From positions 5,771,001-5,835,000 of the forward strand of contig CP050293.1 of assembly GCA_014189435.1 (NCBI GenBank): DNA of 64,000 nucleotides, given 5' to 3'. The notes below the pieces were generated by a model, which was given only the letters and a program-made list of their open reading frames with translations, searched no databases and was not told where the DNA came from. Source of the stretch: Mesorhizobium loti (GTDB lineage Bacteria > Pseudomonadota > Alphaproteobacteria > Rhizobiales > Rhizobiaceae). Below are positions 10,555 through 20,770 of the stretch, piece after piece. The position numbers and the translations under genes are program-made. Within the stretch, counting starts at the first letter, position 1. Each line of letters starts with the position of its first letter.

Positions 10555-11181
10555 TCAGGGGAGCGTGAACCAGACCGGCAACATGCCCGACTGCTGGGCG
10601 CCGTCGATCAGTTCGAAGGCCGGCAGCGCTACGAGGAACACCAGGCCGTCGAGCAGCGTGGTCAACAACAGGCGCGGTTTGAAGCTGCCCGTATCGCCCT
10701 CCTGGTAGAGCGACAATTTCGGGAAGAAGCGAGGCACCCGCGCCAGATAGGCCTGGTACGGGGCGCCTAGCGCTTCCTTGAGGAATTTCTCCTCGCGCAG
10801 GATGACGATGTGGAAGGCGCCCGCGCACAACACCGCGAACAGGATGATGCCGGAGAACGAACCGATCTGGGCGCCGACACCGGCCGCGGCCACGGTCGAG
10901 AACACATAGAGCGGGTTGCGGGTGATCGAGTAAGGCCCGCCGGTGACCACCTCGGACGATTTGCGCCCGCCAATGTAGAGTGTCGACCAAAGGCGACCGC
11001 AGATACCCAGGAAAATCAGCAACACGCCGAACATCTCGATCGACTCGTGCATCGCCGTTTCGGGCGGAAAGGTCGATTGCCCAAACAGCAGCGCGGCAAA
11101 CAGCACCACCACGAGCACGGCAAGCACCAGCCTGCGCGTGCGCTGGTAGTTACCCAGCCCGTATTTGAGTTCTTTGTCCAA
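10555..11181 (-). CDS. Isoprenylcysteine carboxyl methyltransferase-like membrane protein
   Basis: About 208 residues from a proposed TTG at 11179-11181 (start of DKELKYGLGNYQ). The frame is open further upstream, but that region contains the infC terminator hairpin, so a later start is required and remains uncertain. Several membrane helices are visible. The signature GGPYSITRNPLYV and the EEKFLKEALGAPYQAYLARVPRFFP segment match the ICMT/PEMT-like family of membrane methyltransferases (NnrU and Ste14 relatives). The substrate in bacteria is unknown. It lies between infC and rpmI on the same strand. Confidence 0.7.
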   Translation of the reverse strand: MDKELKYGLGNYQRTRRLVLAVLVVVLFAALLFGQSTFPPETAMHESIEMFGVLLIFLGICGRLWSTLYIGGRKSSEVVTGGPYSITRNPLYVFSTVAAAGVGAQIGSFSGIILFAVLCAGAFHIVILREEKFLKEALGAPYQAYLARVPRFFPKLSLYQEGDTGSFKPRLLLTTLLDGLVFLVALPAFELIDGAQQSGMLPVWFTLP

Positions 11182-11231
11182 GGGAGGAATCCGATCGTCG
11201 AAGAGCTTAGCCGGCGATCGCAGCTGTGGCT

Positions 11232-11267
11232 GAGAAAATGGGCGTCCCGCCGATCGCCGGGACGCCC
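11232..11267 (-). terminator. Rho-independent terminator downstream of infC
   Basis: A perfect 10-bp stem GGGCGTCCCG (11240-11249) pairs with CGGGACGCCC (11258-11267), followed on the minus strand by ATTTTCTC. It lies about 80 bp after the infC stop codon. Confidence 0.75.
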
Positions 11268-11344
11268 TGTAACACAATTCAGGCGGATTTAGAGCCCGAT
11301 GATCAGGCTGACGTCATCGTGATCCAAGGTGCGCTCAGCACACC

Positions 11345-11881
11345 TTAGCGCGGCGACAGCACCATCATCATCTGACGGCCCTCAAGTTTCGGTTCCGCCT
11401 CGACCTTGGCGATCGTAGCCACTTCCTCGCGAACCTTGTTCAAAAGCTGCATGCCGAGTTCCATATGCGCCATCTCGCGGCCACGGAAGCGCAGCGTCAG
11501 CTTGACCTTATCGCCTTCCTCGAAGAAGCGGCGAACCGCCTTCATCTTGGTCTCGTAGTCATGGCTGTCGATGTTCGGGCGCATCTTGATCTCCTTGATC
11601 TCGATGACCTTCTGGTTCTTGCGCGCCTCGGCAGCCTTCTTCTGGTTGGCGTATTTCAACTTGCCGAGATCGAGGATCTTGACGACGGGGGGTACCGCGT
11701 TGGGCGATATCTCGACGAGATCGAGCCCAGCCTCTTCGGCGAGCAGCAATGCGTCGTTGATGGAAACATCGCCGCGGTTCTGGCCTTCGGCGTCGATAAG
11801 CTGGACCCGGGGAACCCGGATGTCACGGTTGGAGCGCGGGCCATCCTTGGTCGGCGCCGCTGCTTTGAAAGGTCTGCGAAT
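11345..11881 (-). CDS. infC: Translation initiation factor IF-3, AUU start codon
   Basis: With an ATT start at 11879-11881 the protein is 178 residues, the normal IF-3 length. The first in-frame ATG (11749) would delete the first 44 residues, including the conserved segment [22 protein letters not shown] lies about 9 nt upstream of the ATT. The N-domain is followed by the linker [17 protein letters not shown] and the C-domain. IF-3 keeps the 30S subunit free and proofreads the start codon. A rare AUU start lets excess IF-3 repress its own translation, as established in E. coli. Confidence 0.95.
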   Translation of the reverse strand: MRRPFKAAAPTKDGPRSNRDIRVPRVQLIDAEGQNRGDVSINDALLLAEEAGLDLVEISPNAVPPVVKILDLGKLKYANQKKAAEARKNQKVIEIKEIKMRPNIDSHDYETKMKAVRRFFEEGDKVKLTLRFRGREMAHMELGMQLLNKVREEVATIAKVEAEPKLEGRQMMMVLSPR

Positions 11882-12103
11882 GGTCGTGGTCTCCTTGGCC
11901 GTTTCGTTCAGGGTTTGTCAGTGTTGATGCGTGGACGCGCCAATGTGGTGAGCGCGCGGGCGGAGTCAATAGCACAGCATTGACAGAAAATCACCCTGAT
12001 CGCTGCCCTGCACCAAACAAAGAACATAGTGAGCACTTTTCGCCACGCCACCGGCTGTGTCACAAGAAACCTTGTGCCAAAAGACGGGCTTGAGGAAAAA
12101 GTC

Positions 12104-12874
12104 ATGAACGCCACGCCCCCCGTCTTTATCGATGTCGACGGAACGCGCATCGCGGTGCGCCATAATGCTGGCTCCGCGCCCGGCATCGTCTGGCTCGGCG
12201 GCTACAAGTCGGACATGCTGGGCACGAAGGCCGAGACGCTGTCGGACTGGGCGGCAAGAGAAGGCCGCGCCTTCCTGCGCCATGATTATTCCGGCCATGG
12301 CGAATCCGGCGGCGCCTTTGCCGACGGCACGATTTCGACATGGCTTGCGCAGAGCCTTGCCGTGTTCCGCCATTTCACCAAGGGCAAGCAGATCCTGGTC
12401 GGCTCTTCGATGGGCGCCTGGATCGCGCTGCGCATGGTGCAAGAGTTGCGCAAGGCTGGCGATAGCAACATCGCCGGCCTGGTGCTGCTGGCGCCGGCGC
12501 CGGATTTTACCGCCGAACTGGTCGAACCGGTGCTGACGCAGGCGCAGAAGCGCGACCTCACTGAGAAAGGCTTCTTCGAAGAGCCGTCGGACTATTCCGC
12601 CGAGCCTTACATCTACACGCGCTCGCTGATCGAGGACGGGCGCGACAATTTGGTGATGACAGGCCCGATCGACACGCATTGCCCGGTGCATATCCTGCAG
12701 GGGCTGGCCGATGCGGACGTGCCGGCAAGCCACGCGCTGAAGCTGGTCAGCCTGCTGCCGGCCGACGACGTGACCTTGTCGCTGATCCCTGACGGCGACC
12801 ACCGCCTGTCGCGGCCGCAGGACCTCGACATGCTGGTGCGGGCCGTCGACGCGATGGCGCAGAGGGGGAACTGA
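12104..12874 (+). CDS. Alpha/beta hydrolase
   Basis: About 256 residues starting MNATPPVFIDVDGTRIAVRHN. The upstream ATG at 12029 is less likely because the added 25 residues are not hydrolase-like. The oxyanion/His motif appears as LRHDYSGHGESGG (about residues 65-77), the nucleophile elbow as VGSSMGAW (Ser in GSSMG), the late acid in GLADADVPASHA and the catalytic His in PDGDHRLSRPQDL. Its stop overlaps the start of benE (TGATG), so the two are coupled. Rhizobial homologues are annotated as peptidase- or esterase-like, and the substrate is unknown. Confidence 0.85.
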   Translation: MNATPPVFIDVDGTRIAVRHNAGSAPGIVWLGGYKSDMLGTKAETLSDWAAREGRAFLRHDYSGHGESGGAFADGTISTWLAQSLAVFRHFTKGKQILVGSSMGAWIALRMVQELRKAGDSNIAGLVLLAPAPDFTAELVEPVLTQAQKRDLTEKGFFEEPSDYSAEPYIYTRSLIEDGRDNLVMTGPIDTHCPVHILQGLADADVPASHALKLVSLLPADDVTLSLIPDGDHRLSRPQDLDMLVRAVDAMAQRGN

Positions 12875-14058
12875 TGCGCGTTTCCATTCCGATACACGCG
12901 TTCGTCGCCGCCATCGTCGGCTTTGGCGGCACGCTGGCCATCGTCATCGCCGCCGCCAAGGCAGTCGGCGCGACGCAGATCGAGACGGCAAGCTGGGTGA
13001 CGACCATCTGCCTGGCCATGGCGATCGAGAGCCTGTGGCTGTCCTGGCGCACGAAGATGCCCGTCATCACCGCCTGGTCGACGCCGGGCCTGGCGCTGAT
13101 CGCGGCCTCGAGCGGCTTTTCGATGGGCGAGGCCGTCGCCGCCTTCATCGTCACCGCCATCCTTCTGATCGCCACCGGCCTGTTCCGGCCCCTGACGCAG
13201 CTGATCTCGAGGATACCGCCCTCGGTCGCCTCCGGCATGCTGGCCGGCATCGTCGTCACCTTCGCGTTCAATGCGGTAAAGACCATTCCTGTCGACCCGT
13301 GGCTGATCCTGCCGCTAATCGCGGCCTTCTTCGTCATCCGCCTGTTCAATCCGGCCCTGTCGGTGCTGGCGGTGCTGATCGGCGGCGGCCTCGCCGCTTT
13401 CCTCACCGGCCGTGTCGGCGGCCTGCCGACACCCGAACTGTCGACGCTGACGCTGATTGCGCCTGATTTCACCGCGAAGGCGATGATCGGCCTGGCATTG
13501 CCGCTCTACCTCGTCACCATGGCTTCGCAGAACCTGTCCGGCCTCGCCGTGCTGCGCGCCGCCGGCTACCACCCCGAGCCCGGCCCGCTGATCGGCGTCA
13601 CCGGCCTGTTCTCGCTGCTGTCGGCGCCGTTCGGCGGCTCGACCACCAATCTGGCGGCGATCTCGGCGGCGATCTGCACCGGGCCGGACGTCCATCCCGA
13701 TCCCGCCGAGCGCTGGAAGACCGGCCCGTTCTATGCGCTTGCCTATCTCATCTTCGCGCTTTTCGGCGCCTCGCTGGTGGCGATCTTCGCCGTGCTGCCG
13801 CAGAGCCTGATTGTGCTGGTGGCGGGTCTGGCGCTGATGGCGTCGCTCGCCAACGCGCTGTCGATCGCGCTCAAGGACGAGGGCGACCGCATGGCCGCCA
13901 CCGTCACCTTCGTCGTCACCGCGTCGGGGCTGACGCTGTTCGGCGTTGGTGCCGCATTCTGGGGCCTGATTGCCGGCCTGGTCGTGCTTTTCCTCGAAGA
14001 ACTCAAGAAGCGACAATCATTTCAGCCGCTTGTCCGGATTTTGCGGGCATTGTCCTGA
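12874..14058 (+). CDS. BenE family (benzoate/H+ symporter-like) transporter
   Basis: A 394-residue polytopic inner-membrane protein with about 11-12 hydrophobic helices. It has the BenE features AWSTPGLALIA (about residue 67) and GGSTTNLAAISAAICTGP (about 250). The family takes up benzoate and related compounds by proton symport, but no benzoate catabolic gene is nearby. The last 25 codons lie inside an 86-bp direct repeat whose second copy is at 15850. In that second copy the same frame would end LFLDSLKKR and stop, so the present C-terminus may have been altered by the acdSR insertion. Confidence 0.85.
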   Translation: MRVSIPIHAFVAAIVGFGGTLAIVIAAAKAVGATQIETASWVTTICLAMAIESLWLSWRTKMPVITAWSTPGLALIAASSGFSMGEAVAAFIVTAILLIATGLFRPLTQLISRIPPSVASGMLAGIVVTFAFNAVKTIPVDPWLILPLIAAFFVIRLFNPALSVLAVLIGGGLAAFLTGRVGGLPTPELSTLTLIAPDFTAKAMIGLALPLYLVTMASQNLSGLAVLRAAGYHPEPGPLIGVTGLFSLLSAPFGGSTTNLAAISAAICTGPDVHPDPAERWKTGPFYALAYLIFALFGASLVAIFAVLPQSLIVLVAGLALMASLANALSIALKDEGDRMAATVTFVVTASGLTLFGVGAAFWGLIAGLVVLFLEELKKRQSFQPLVRILRALS

Positions 14059-14066
14059 ATCGCCGT
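13981..14066. repeat. Direct repeat flanking the acdSR cassette, left copy
   Basis: This 86-bp stretch covers the 3' end of benE and recurs in the same orientation at 15850-15935 with about 12 mismatches (roughly 86 percent identity by eye). Conserved blocks include GTCGTGCTTTTCCTCGA, AATCATTTCAG, GCTTGTCCGG and TGAATCGCCGT. The two copies bracket acdS and acdR. Confidence 0.85.
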
Positions 14067-14136
14067 GGGCGACTGTCGTGTTGATGTCAACGAGCGCCGC
14101 AAGCTCAACGAGTCGCCTGCGACGCTCTGCAGGCAT

Positions 14137-15150
14137 TCAGCCATTACGAAACGTGTAAGCATAGCCGTTAATGGCCGGAGCGCCGCCAAGGTGGGCGTAG
14201 AGCACCTTCGACCCTTCGGGGAAATAGCCCTTCCTCACCAGGTCGATCATGCCCTGCATGGATTTTCCCTCGTAGACAGGATCGGTAATCATGCCTTCAA
14301 GGCGCGCGCACAGGCGGATTGCTTCCTTCGTCTCCTGCGAGGGCACGCCGTAGACCGGGTAGGCATAATCCTCGATGAGGATCACATCGTCTTCACCGAG
14401 CTCCTTGCCGAGTTCGACCAGCGCCGCCGTGGCCCGCGCGATATCCAGCACTTGCGCCTTGGTCTGCGCCGGAGTGCAGGATGCGTCGATGCCGATCACC
14501 TTGCGCTCGCGGCCGTCCTTGGCGAAGCCGACCACCATGCCGGCATGGGTAGAGCCGGTGACGGTACAGACGACGATGTAGTCGAAGGCAAGGCCGAGTT
14601 CCTTCTCCTGCGCGCGCACCTCTTCGGCGAAGCCGACGTAGCCCAGGCCGCCATATTTATGCACCGAAGCCCCGGCCGGAATCGGATAAGGTTTGCCGCC
14701 TTTGGCTTTCACATCCGCAATCGCCTGTTCCCAGCTTTCCCTGATTCCGATGTCGAAGCCCTCATCGACCATCTGGACATCGGCGCCCATGATCCGGCTC
14801 AGAAGGATGTTGCCGACGCGATCATAGACGGCGTCCTCGTGGGGCACCCAGCTTTCCTGCACCAGGCGGCATTTCATGCCGATTTTCGCTGCGACGGCCG
14901 CCACCATGCGCGTATGGTTGGATTGAACACCGCCGATCGAAACCAGCGTGTCGGCGTTTGAGGCGATCGCGTCCGGGATAATGTATTCGAGCTTGCGCAG
15001 CTTGTTGCCGCCGAAGGCGAGGCCGGAATTGCAATCTTCCCGCTTGGCATAGAGATCGACCTTCCCGCCGAGATGAGCGCTGAGCCGATCCAGTTTCTCG
15101 ATATGGGTCGGTCCAAATGTGAGCGGATAGCGTTCGAACTTCTCCAACAT
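14137..15150 (-). CDS. acdS: 1-aminocyclopropane-1-carboxylate (ACC) deaminase
   Basis: A 337-residue PLP enzyme that cleaves ACC, the plant ethylene precursor, to 2-oxobutyrate and ammonia, lowering ethylene around roots and nodules. It aligns along its length with the Pseudomonas enzyme: the PLP lysine in [12 protein letters not shown] (Lys50), [26 protein letters not shown], and the two residues that separate true deaminases from D-cysteine desulfhydrases, Glu in [13 protein letters not shown] and Leu in YAHLGG. It is divergent from acdR with an AT-rich 162-bp gap. I saw no NifA/sigma-54 promoter, so regulation by AcdR is more likely. Confidence 0.95.
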   Translation of the reverse strand: MLEKFERYPLTFGPTHIEKLDRLSAHLGGKVDLYAKREDCNSGLAFGGNKLRKLEYIIPDAIASNADTLVSIGGVQSNHTRMVAAVAAKIGMKCRLVQESWVPHEDAVYDRVGNILLSRIMGADVQMVDEGFDIGIRESWEQAIADVKAKGGKPYPIPAGASVHKYGGLGYVGFAEEVRAQEKELGLAFDYIVVCTVTGSTHAGMVVGFAKDGRERKVIGIDASCTPAQTKAQVLDIARATAALVELGKELGEDDVILIEDYAYPVYGVPSQETKEAIRLCARLEGMITDPVYEGKSMQGMIDLVRKGYFPEGSKVLYAHLGGAPAINGYAYTFRNG

Positions 15151-15312
15151 GAGAAATCCTCCTCTGATTGTAATTTTGATACTGGAAACACTATCATTTT
15201 TCCCTTGAAAGGTGCTCTCTAAGATCGAGCAGAAAATGCCCTGAATCTAAATCTCTGACGCGAAAACGTTATTTTTCTTCGATAAAGTGCCTCAATAGCG
15301 GAAGAATCTTCC

Positions 15313-15777
15313 ATGAAAGCGTCGCTCGACCGGATCGACCTCAGAATGTTGCGCCTGCTCCAGGACAATGGGCGGCTGACCAATGCGGAGCTGGCGCAGT
15401 CGGTTGTTGTCAGTCCGGCGACGTGCCATCGCCGCACGCAACGCTTGTTCGATGAAGGCTACATCAGCCATGTCAGGGCGGTGGTGACGCCACGGAAGGT
15501 CGACAGAGGCGCGCTGGTGATGGTTGGTGTCGTCCTCGACCGCTCGACCCCGGAAAGTTTCGCGGAATTCGAGAAGGCAGTCGCGAAGCTGAAATTCATT
15601 CTTGATTGCCATCTGGTGGCAGGCGACTTCGATTATTTTCTGAAGATCAGGGTCGGTGACATGGCGGATTTCAACCGGATCCATGGGGATCAGTTGATCG
15701 CATTGCCCGGCGTCCGCCAGACGAGGACGTTCTTCGTCATGAAGGAGGTCGTCGACAACGCGCCGCTGGATTTTTGA
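15313..15777 (+). CDS. acdR: Lrp/AsnC family regulator of ACC deaminase
   Basis: A 154-residue protein with an N-terminal helix-turn-helix (LTNAELAQSVVVSPATCHRRTQRL, about residues 22-45) and a C-terminal RAM effector domain (DCHLVAGDFDYFLKIRVGDM). AcdR-type Lrp proteins activate acdS in the presence of ACC in several proteobacteria. The divergent position next to acdS supports that role. The start is the ATG after GGAAGAATCTTCC. The cassette is more AT-rich than the flanking genes. Confidence 0.88.
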   Translation: MKASLDRIDLRMLRLLQDNGRLTNAELAQSVVVSPATCHRRTQRLFDEGYISHVRAVVTPRKVDRGALVMVGVVLDRSTPESFAEFEKAVAKLKFILDCHLVAGDFDYFLKIRVGDMADFNRIHGDQLIALPGVRQTRTFFVMKEVVDNAPLDF

Positions 15778-15849
15778 AAGGGACGGGTTCCCGGCCGATG
15801 CATCAGACCATTGTACCGCCGGCGGCATTGCCACTGCTCTTCATGCCCG

Positions 15850-15935
15850 GTCGTGCTTTTCCTCGACAGTCTCAAAAAGCGATAATCATTTCAGTTGCTT
15901 GTCCGGTTTTGGCGGACATTGTCTTGAATCGCCGT
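15850..15935. repeat. Direct repeat flanking the acdSR cassette, right copy
   Basis: Second copy of the benE 3' segment, 1869 bp from the first. In the benE frame it reads VVLFLDSLKKR and then TAA at 15883-15885, a plausible ancestral BenE C-terminus. It lies between acdR and the DUF2852 gene. Confidence 0.85.
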
Positions 15936-16002
15936 TTTTCTCTTCCCATTTCGATTCCACGCAGCCGGGTTTGGCTGTCTCCAACCGAAGGAATGGGAGA
16001 AA

Positions 16003-16485
16003 ATGAACACATCTGCATTGATCCGTCCGGCCTGGACGCCGGCGACCATCGCGTTGATGGTTGTGGGTTTCATGGTGTTCTGGCCACTCGGCTTCGCCAT
16101 GCTTGCCTACATCATCTGGGGCGATCGCCTCGACGGCTTCAAGCGTGACGTCAACCGCGCGACCGACGGCATCTTCGCCGGCTGCCGCCGCGGTTCCGAC
16201 AAGGCCGCGCGCTGGGGCAATGGTTCCGCCCGCACCGGCAACGTCGCTTTCGACGACTGGCGCGAAAAGGAACTTGAGCGCCTGAACGAAGAGCGCCGCA
16301 AGCTCGACGAGATGCTGACCCAGTTCGACGAGTATGCCCGCGAATTGCGCCGCGCCAAGGATCAGGACGAGTTCGACCGCTTCATGGCCAACCGCAACAA
16401 GTCGACGGCGCCGACGAAGACCGATCCGGGCACGGGAACGACGACCACCAAGCGTGGCAAGGGCTCGAACCTGCTTGACGACTGA
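16003..16485 (+). CDS. DUF2852 domain membrane protein
   Basis: A 160-residue protein. One strong hydrophobic segment lies at about residues 12-38 (ATIALMVVGFMVFWPLGFAML), followed by a charged region with coiled-coil character (EKELERLNEERRKLDEMLTQF) and a Thr/Lys-rich tail. This matches DUF2852, a rhizobial family of unknown function. GGGAG lies just before the ATG. A strong terminator follows at 16514. No function is assigned. Confidence 0.8.
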   Translation: MNTSALIRPAWTPATIALMVVGFMVFWPLGFAMLAYIIWGDRLDGFKRDVNRATDGIFAGCRRGSDKAARWGNGSARTGNVAFDDWREKELERLNEERRKLDEMLTQFDEYARELRRAKDQDEFDRFMANRNKSTAPTKTDPGTGTTTTKRGKGSNLLDD

Positions 16486-16513
16486 GGCCAAGCGACAGGC
16501 CACATCGTGAAAA

Positions 16514-16549
16514 AAACGGCGTCGCGCGAGCGGCGCCGTTTCTTTTTTG
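16514..16549 (+). terminator. Rho-independent terminator after the DUF2852 gene
   Basis: AACGGCG (16515-16521) pairs with CGCCGTT (16534-16540), followed by TCTTTTTTG. It lies 30 bp after the stop codon. Confidence 0.85.
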
Positions 16550-16586
16550 TTCTATTCGTTTTCCTCGAATCACGTATCGTTGCGCC

Positions 16587-17345
16587 ATGTCATTCGGCTT
16601 CTTCCGCAACCTGACAAAGCCCAAGCCCGCGCCAGTCGAAGAGCGCGAGCACGTCGTTGCCGGCCGCTCATTGCCGCTCAAGATCGTCGAGAACGATCGC
16701 GCGAGGCGGCTGACGCTGCGCATCGATTCAGGCGGTCGCGGCCTGCGCATCACCGTGCCGCCCGGCCTGCGCCGGGGCGAGGTGGAAAAATTTCTCGACC
16801 GCCATCAGGACTGGCTGGAACAGCGGCTGGCCAAAGTGCCGGCCCGGCCGCAGGTGCGGCCCGGCATCAAGATTCCGGTGCGCGGCGTGGCGCACCGCAT
16901 CGTCCATGAGCCTTCGAAACGCGGCACCGTCACCGTGTCGCGCGACGAGCGCGGTCCGCTGCTGATCGTGCATGGCGAGCGCATACACCTGCCGCGCCGC
17001 ATCGCCGATTTCCTCAAGCGCGAGGCCAAGCGCGAGATCGAGAAGCTGGTGGTCAAGCACACCGAGACGCTGGGCAAGCGCGCCAAGGCGATCCGCTTCA
17101 AGGACACGTCAAGCCGCTGGGGATCCTGCACCTCCGACGGCAATCTGTCGTTTTCCTGGCGCATCATGATGGCGCCGTCGCCAGTCATCAATTACCTCGT
17201 CGCGCATGAAGTGGCGCATCTGAAAGAGATGAACCACGGTCCGAAATTCTGGAAACTGTGCGAGCAGCTCTGCCCGGACACCGAGCGCTGCAAGGCATGG
17301 CTGAAGCGCAATGGCGGCGCGCTGCAGGCGATCGCGTTCGAGTAG
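16587..17345 (+). CDS. YgjP/SprT-like (M48-type fold) zinc metalloprotease
   Basis: A 252-residue protein. The zinc site is clear: HEVAHLKEMNHGPKFW (about residues 209-224) supplies HExxH plus a downstream histidine. The preceding RWGSCTSDGNLSFSWRIMMAP is the signature of the YgjP-like metallopeptidase domain (DUF45). The N-terminal half is the beta-rich domain of the family. No signal peptide is visible, so it is presumably cytoplasmic. The target proteins are unknown. Confidence 0.85.
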   Translation: MSFGFFRNLTKPKPAPVEEREHVVAGRSLPLKIVENDRARRLTLRIDSGGRGLRITVPPGLRRGEVEKFLDRHQDWLEQRLAKVPARPQVRPGIKIPVRGVAHRIVHEPSKRGTVTVSRDERGPLLIVHGERIHLPRRIADFLKREAKREIEKLVVKHTETLGKRAKAIRFKDTSSRWGSCTSDGNLSFSWRIMMAPSPVINYLVAHEVAHLKEMNHGPKFWKLCEQLCPDTERCKAWLKRNGGALQAIAFE

Positions 17346-17421
17346 TGATGGGCGAAGTGAGGCCTTGAGGGCTGTCCGCTGTTAACGGTGCAAACGTTGG
17401 AGATTGGCTGAGCAGTCTCAA

Positions 17422-17638
17422 CTTCGTCATCCTAGGGCGAAGCAAGGAGCGAAGCGACGCGGCGCAGACCCTAGGATCCATGCCGCGACGCACGAGCGCC
17501 GCAGCGGAGCAGAATTGGGATCGTCGCAACGCGGAAAACGCCGCCATTCTCCACCGCCGCATCCTTCGGTGGATGTCACGGCATGGATCCTAGGGTCTGC
17601 GCTCCGCTTCGCGTCGCTCCGCCCTAGGATGACGAAAT
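17422..17638. repeat. Large inverted repeat (TTCGTCAT-CCTAGG family), copy 1
   Basis: The left arm begins TTCGTCATCCTAGGGCGAAG and runs to CCTAGGATCCATGCCG. The right arm is its reverse complement, beginning CGGCATGGATCCTAGGGTCT and ending CCCTAGGATGACGAA. Between the arms is about 90 bp of unique sequence. A second copy is at 63506-63717. The size and shape are those of a RIME-like or MITE-like palindromic element. No gene is seen inside. Confidence 0.85.
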
Positions 17639-17857
17639 TCAATCGTCATTCGCGGCGTTCAACTCCTCCGGTCGCAACCCCTCATCGCCATGATGCGGCC
17701 ACGGCAAGAAGTTGCCATCGAAGGCATCGCTGCCGAAATAGTCGAGCGCGCGGTGCGCTTCGGCGCCGTTGAAGGCGGCCTTGTCCATCAGGTGCGCAAT
17801 GACCTCGCGCGCCTGCGTGATCTTCTGTTTGAGTTCGGCAACGGTTCTCTCGGCCAT
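17639..17857 (-). CDS. Hypothetical small acidic protein
   Basis: A 72-residue ORF beginning MAERTVAELKQKITQAREVI, with a predicted helical N-terminus and a C-terminus rich in His, Glu and Asn (WPHHGDEGLRPEELNAANDD). A later start than the longest ORF is chosen because it follows a GGGAGCACG ribosome site. I do not recognise the family. Its stop codon abuts the large repeat at 17422-17638. It is divergent from trpF. It could be a conserved rhizobial orphan or spurious. Confidence 0.5.
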   Translation of the reverse strand: MAERTVAELKQKITQAREVIAHLMDKAAFNGAEAHRALDYFGSDAFDGNFLPWPHHGDEGLRPEELNAANDD

Positions 17858-17969
17858 GATCGTGCTCCCGCCTTGCATCCTGTCCATTCATAGGTAGCGC
17901 CTTTGGCCGTGCCGGCAAACAGCATGCTTTTTCTCGACTCTTTTCGCTTTTCATGCCAATTCCCGCGCC

Positions 17970-18629
17970 ATGGCACTCGACATCAAGATCTGCGGCTTGA
18001 AGACCGACGCGGCAATGGCCGCGGCGCTGGCCGGCGGCGCCAGTCATGTCGGCTTTATTTTCTTTGCCAAGAGCCCTCGTTATGTCGAACCTGCCGAGGC
18101 TGGCCGCCTGCGTGAGGCGGCGCGCGGCAAGGCTTTGGCGGTTGCCGTCACCGTCGATGCCAGCGACGCCTTCCTGGATGAGATCGTTGCCAAGATGCAG
18201 CCCGACATGTTGCAGCTGCACGGCGCGGAAACGCCGGAGCGGGTGGCCGAGGTCAAGGCCCGCTATGGCTTGCCAGTGATGAAGGCGCTGCCGCTCGGCG
18301 AGGCTGCCGATCTCGAGCGGATAAAGCCATTCATCGGCATAGCAGACCGGTTTCTGTTCGACGCCAAGCCGCCGAAAGGCTCCGAACTGCCGGGCGGCAA
18401 TGGTGTTGCCTTCGACTGGCGCATTCTCGCCGGCCTTGACGGCGGCGTCGATTACATGCTTTCCGGTGGGCTCAACGCCGCCAATATCGGCGATGCCCTT
18501 CGGCTTGCCAACCCGCCCGGAATAGATATTTCCTCAGGCGTGGAAAGCGCGCCGGGTGTCAAGGATCCGGCGCTGATCGAACAGTTTTTCCGGGCCGTCC
18601 GGGCAGCACGCGACGACCGCGCCGCCTAA
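17970..18629 (+). CDS. trpF: Phosphoribosylanthranilate isomerase
   Basis: A 219-residue TIM barrel catalysing the third step of tryptophan synthesis, isomerising phosphoribosylanthranilate. Conserved motifs are MALDIKICGLKT (catalytic Cys), GFIFFAKSPRYV, LQLHG, FLFDAKPP (general acid Asp) and GGLNAANIGDAL followed by DISSGVESAPGVKD. It heads a trpF-trpB-trpA-accD-folC run on the plus strand. Confidence 0.97.
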   Translation: MALDIKICGLKTDAAMAAALAGGASHVGFIFFAKSPRYVEPAEAGRLREAARGKALAVAVTVDASDAFLDEIVAKMQPDMLQLHGAETPERVAEVKARYGLPVMKALPLGEAADLERIKPFIGIADRFLFDAKPPKGSELPGGNGVAFDWRILAGLDGGVDYMLSGGLNAANIGDALRLANPPGIDISSGVESAPGVKDPALIEQFFRAVRAARDDRAA

Positions 18630-18659
18630 AGCCCTAAACGACAAGCCAGGAGATCGGCG

Positions 18660-19880
<1,221 letters not shown>

Positions 19881-19882
19881 TC

Positions 19883-20722
19883 ATGGTGACCCGCATCGAT
19901 CGCCGCATGGCGAAGCTGAAGACCGAAGGCCGCCCTGCGCTTGTCACCTATTTCATGGGCGGCGACCCGGACTACGACACCTCGCTGTCGATCATGAAGG
20001 CGCTTCCCGGCGCAGGTTCCGACATCATCGAGCTCGGCATGCCGTTCTCCGATCCGATGGCCGACGGCCCGGCGATCCAGGCGGCGGGCCTCAGGGCGCT
20101 GAAAGGCGGCCAGACGCTGGTCAAGACGCTGAAGATGGCGGCCGACTTCCGCGCCGGCGACAATGAAACGCCGATCGTGCTGATGGGCTACTACAACCCG
20201 ATCTACATCTATGGCGTCGACCGCTTCCTCAAGGATGCGATCGCCAGCGGCATCGATGGATTGATCGTCGTCGACCTGCCGCCGGAGATGGACGAGGAAC
20301 TCTGCATTCCGGCGCTCAAGGCCGGCATCAATTTCATCCGGCTGGCAACGCCGACCACCGACGACAAGCGCCTGCCCAAGGTGCTGCAGAACACGTCGGG
20401 CTTCGTCTATTACGTGTCGATGACCGGCATCACCGGCTCGGCGCTTGCCGACACCGGCAAGGTGGCTGCGGCGGTCAAGCGCATCAAGGGCCATACCGAC
20501 CTGCCGGTCTGCGTCGGCTTCGGCGTCAAGACCGCCGAGCAGGCACGGGTGATCGGCGCCAATGCCGACGGCGTCGTCGTCGGCACCGCGATCGTCAATG
20601 CGGTGGCCAATGTGCTGGGACCGAAGGGCGAGAAGACCGCCGACCCGGCCGAAGCCGTCGCCACGCTGGTCAGCGGACTTGCGCAAGGTGTGCGCTCGGC
20701 CCGCCTTGCTGCTGCCGAATAG
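19883..20722 (+). CDS. trpA: Tryptophan synthase alpha chain
   Basis: A 279-residue TIM barrel that releases indole from indole-3-glycerol phosphate and passes it to TrpB. Motifs: [12 protein letters not shown], the catalytic Glu in [33 protein letters not shown] and [10 protein letters not shown]. Translation starts almost directly after the trpB stop. Confidence 0.98.
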   Translation: MVTRIDRRMAKLKTEGRPALVTYFMGGDPDYDTSLSIMKALPGAGSDIIELGMPFSDPMADGPAIQAAGLRALKGGQTLVKTLKMAADFRAGDNETPIVLMGYYNPIYIYGVDRFLKDAIASGIDGLIVVDLPPEMDEELCIPALKAGINFIRLATPTTDDKRLPKVLQNTSGFVYYVSMTGITGSALADTGKVAAAVKRIKGHTDLPVCVGFGVKTAEQARVIGANADGVVVGTAIVNAVANVLGPKGEKTADPAEAVATLVSGLAQGVRSARLAAAE

Positions 20723-20770
20723 TTTCCCTACGTCTTTAGCCAAATCTTCGTCAGGACAGGAGCCGAAGCG

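Noticed and set aside
15151..15312. NifA/sigma-54 promoter for acdS
   Set aside because: No TGGCAC-N5-TTGC element or NifA upstream site was found on the minus strand. The divergent Lrp regulator is a simpler explanation.
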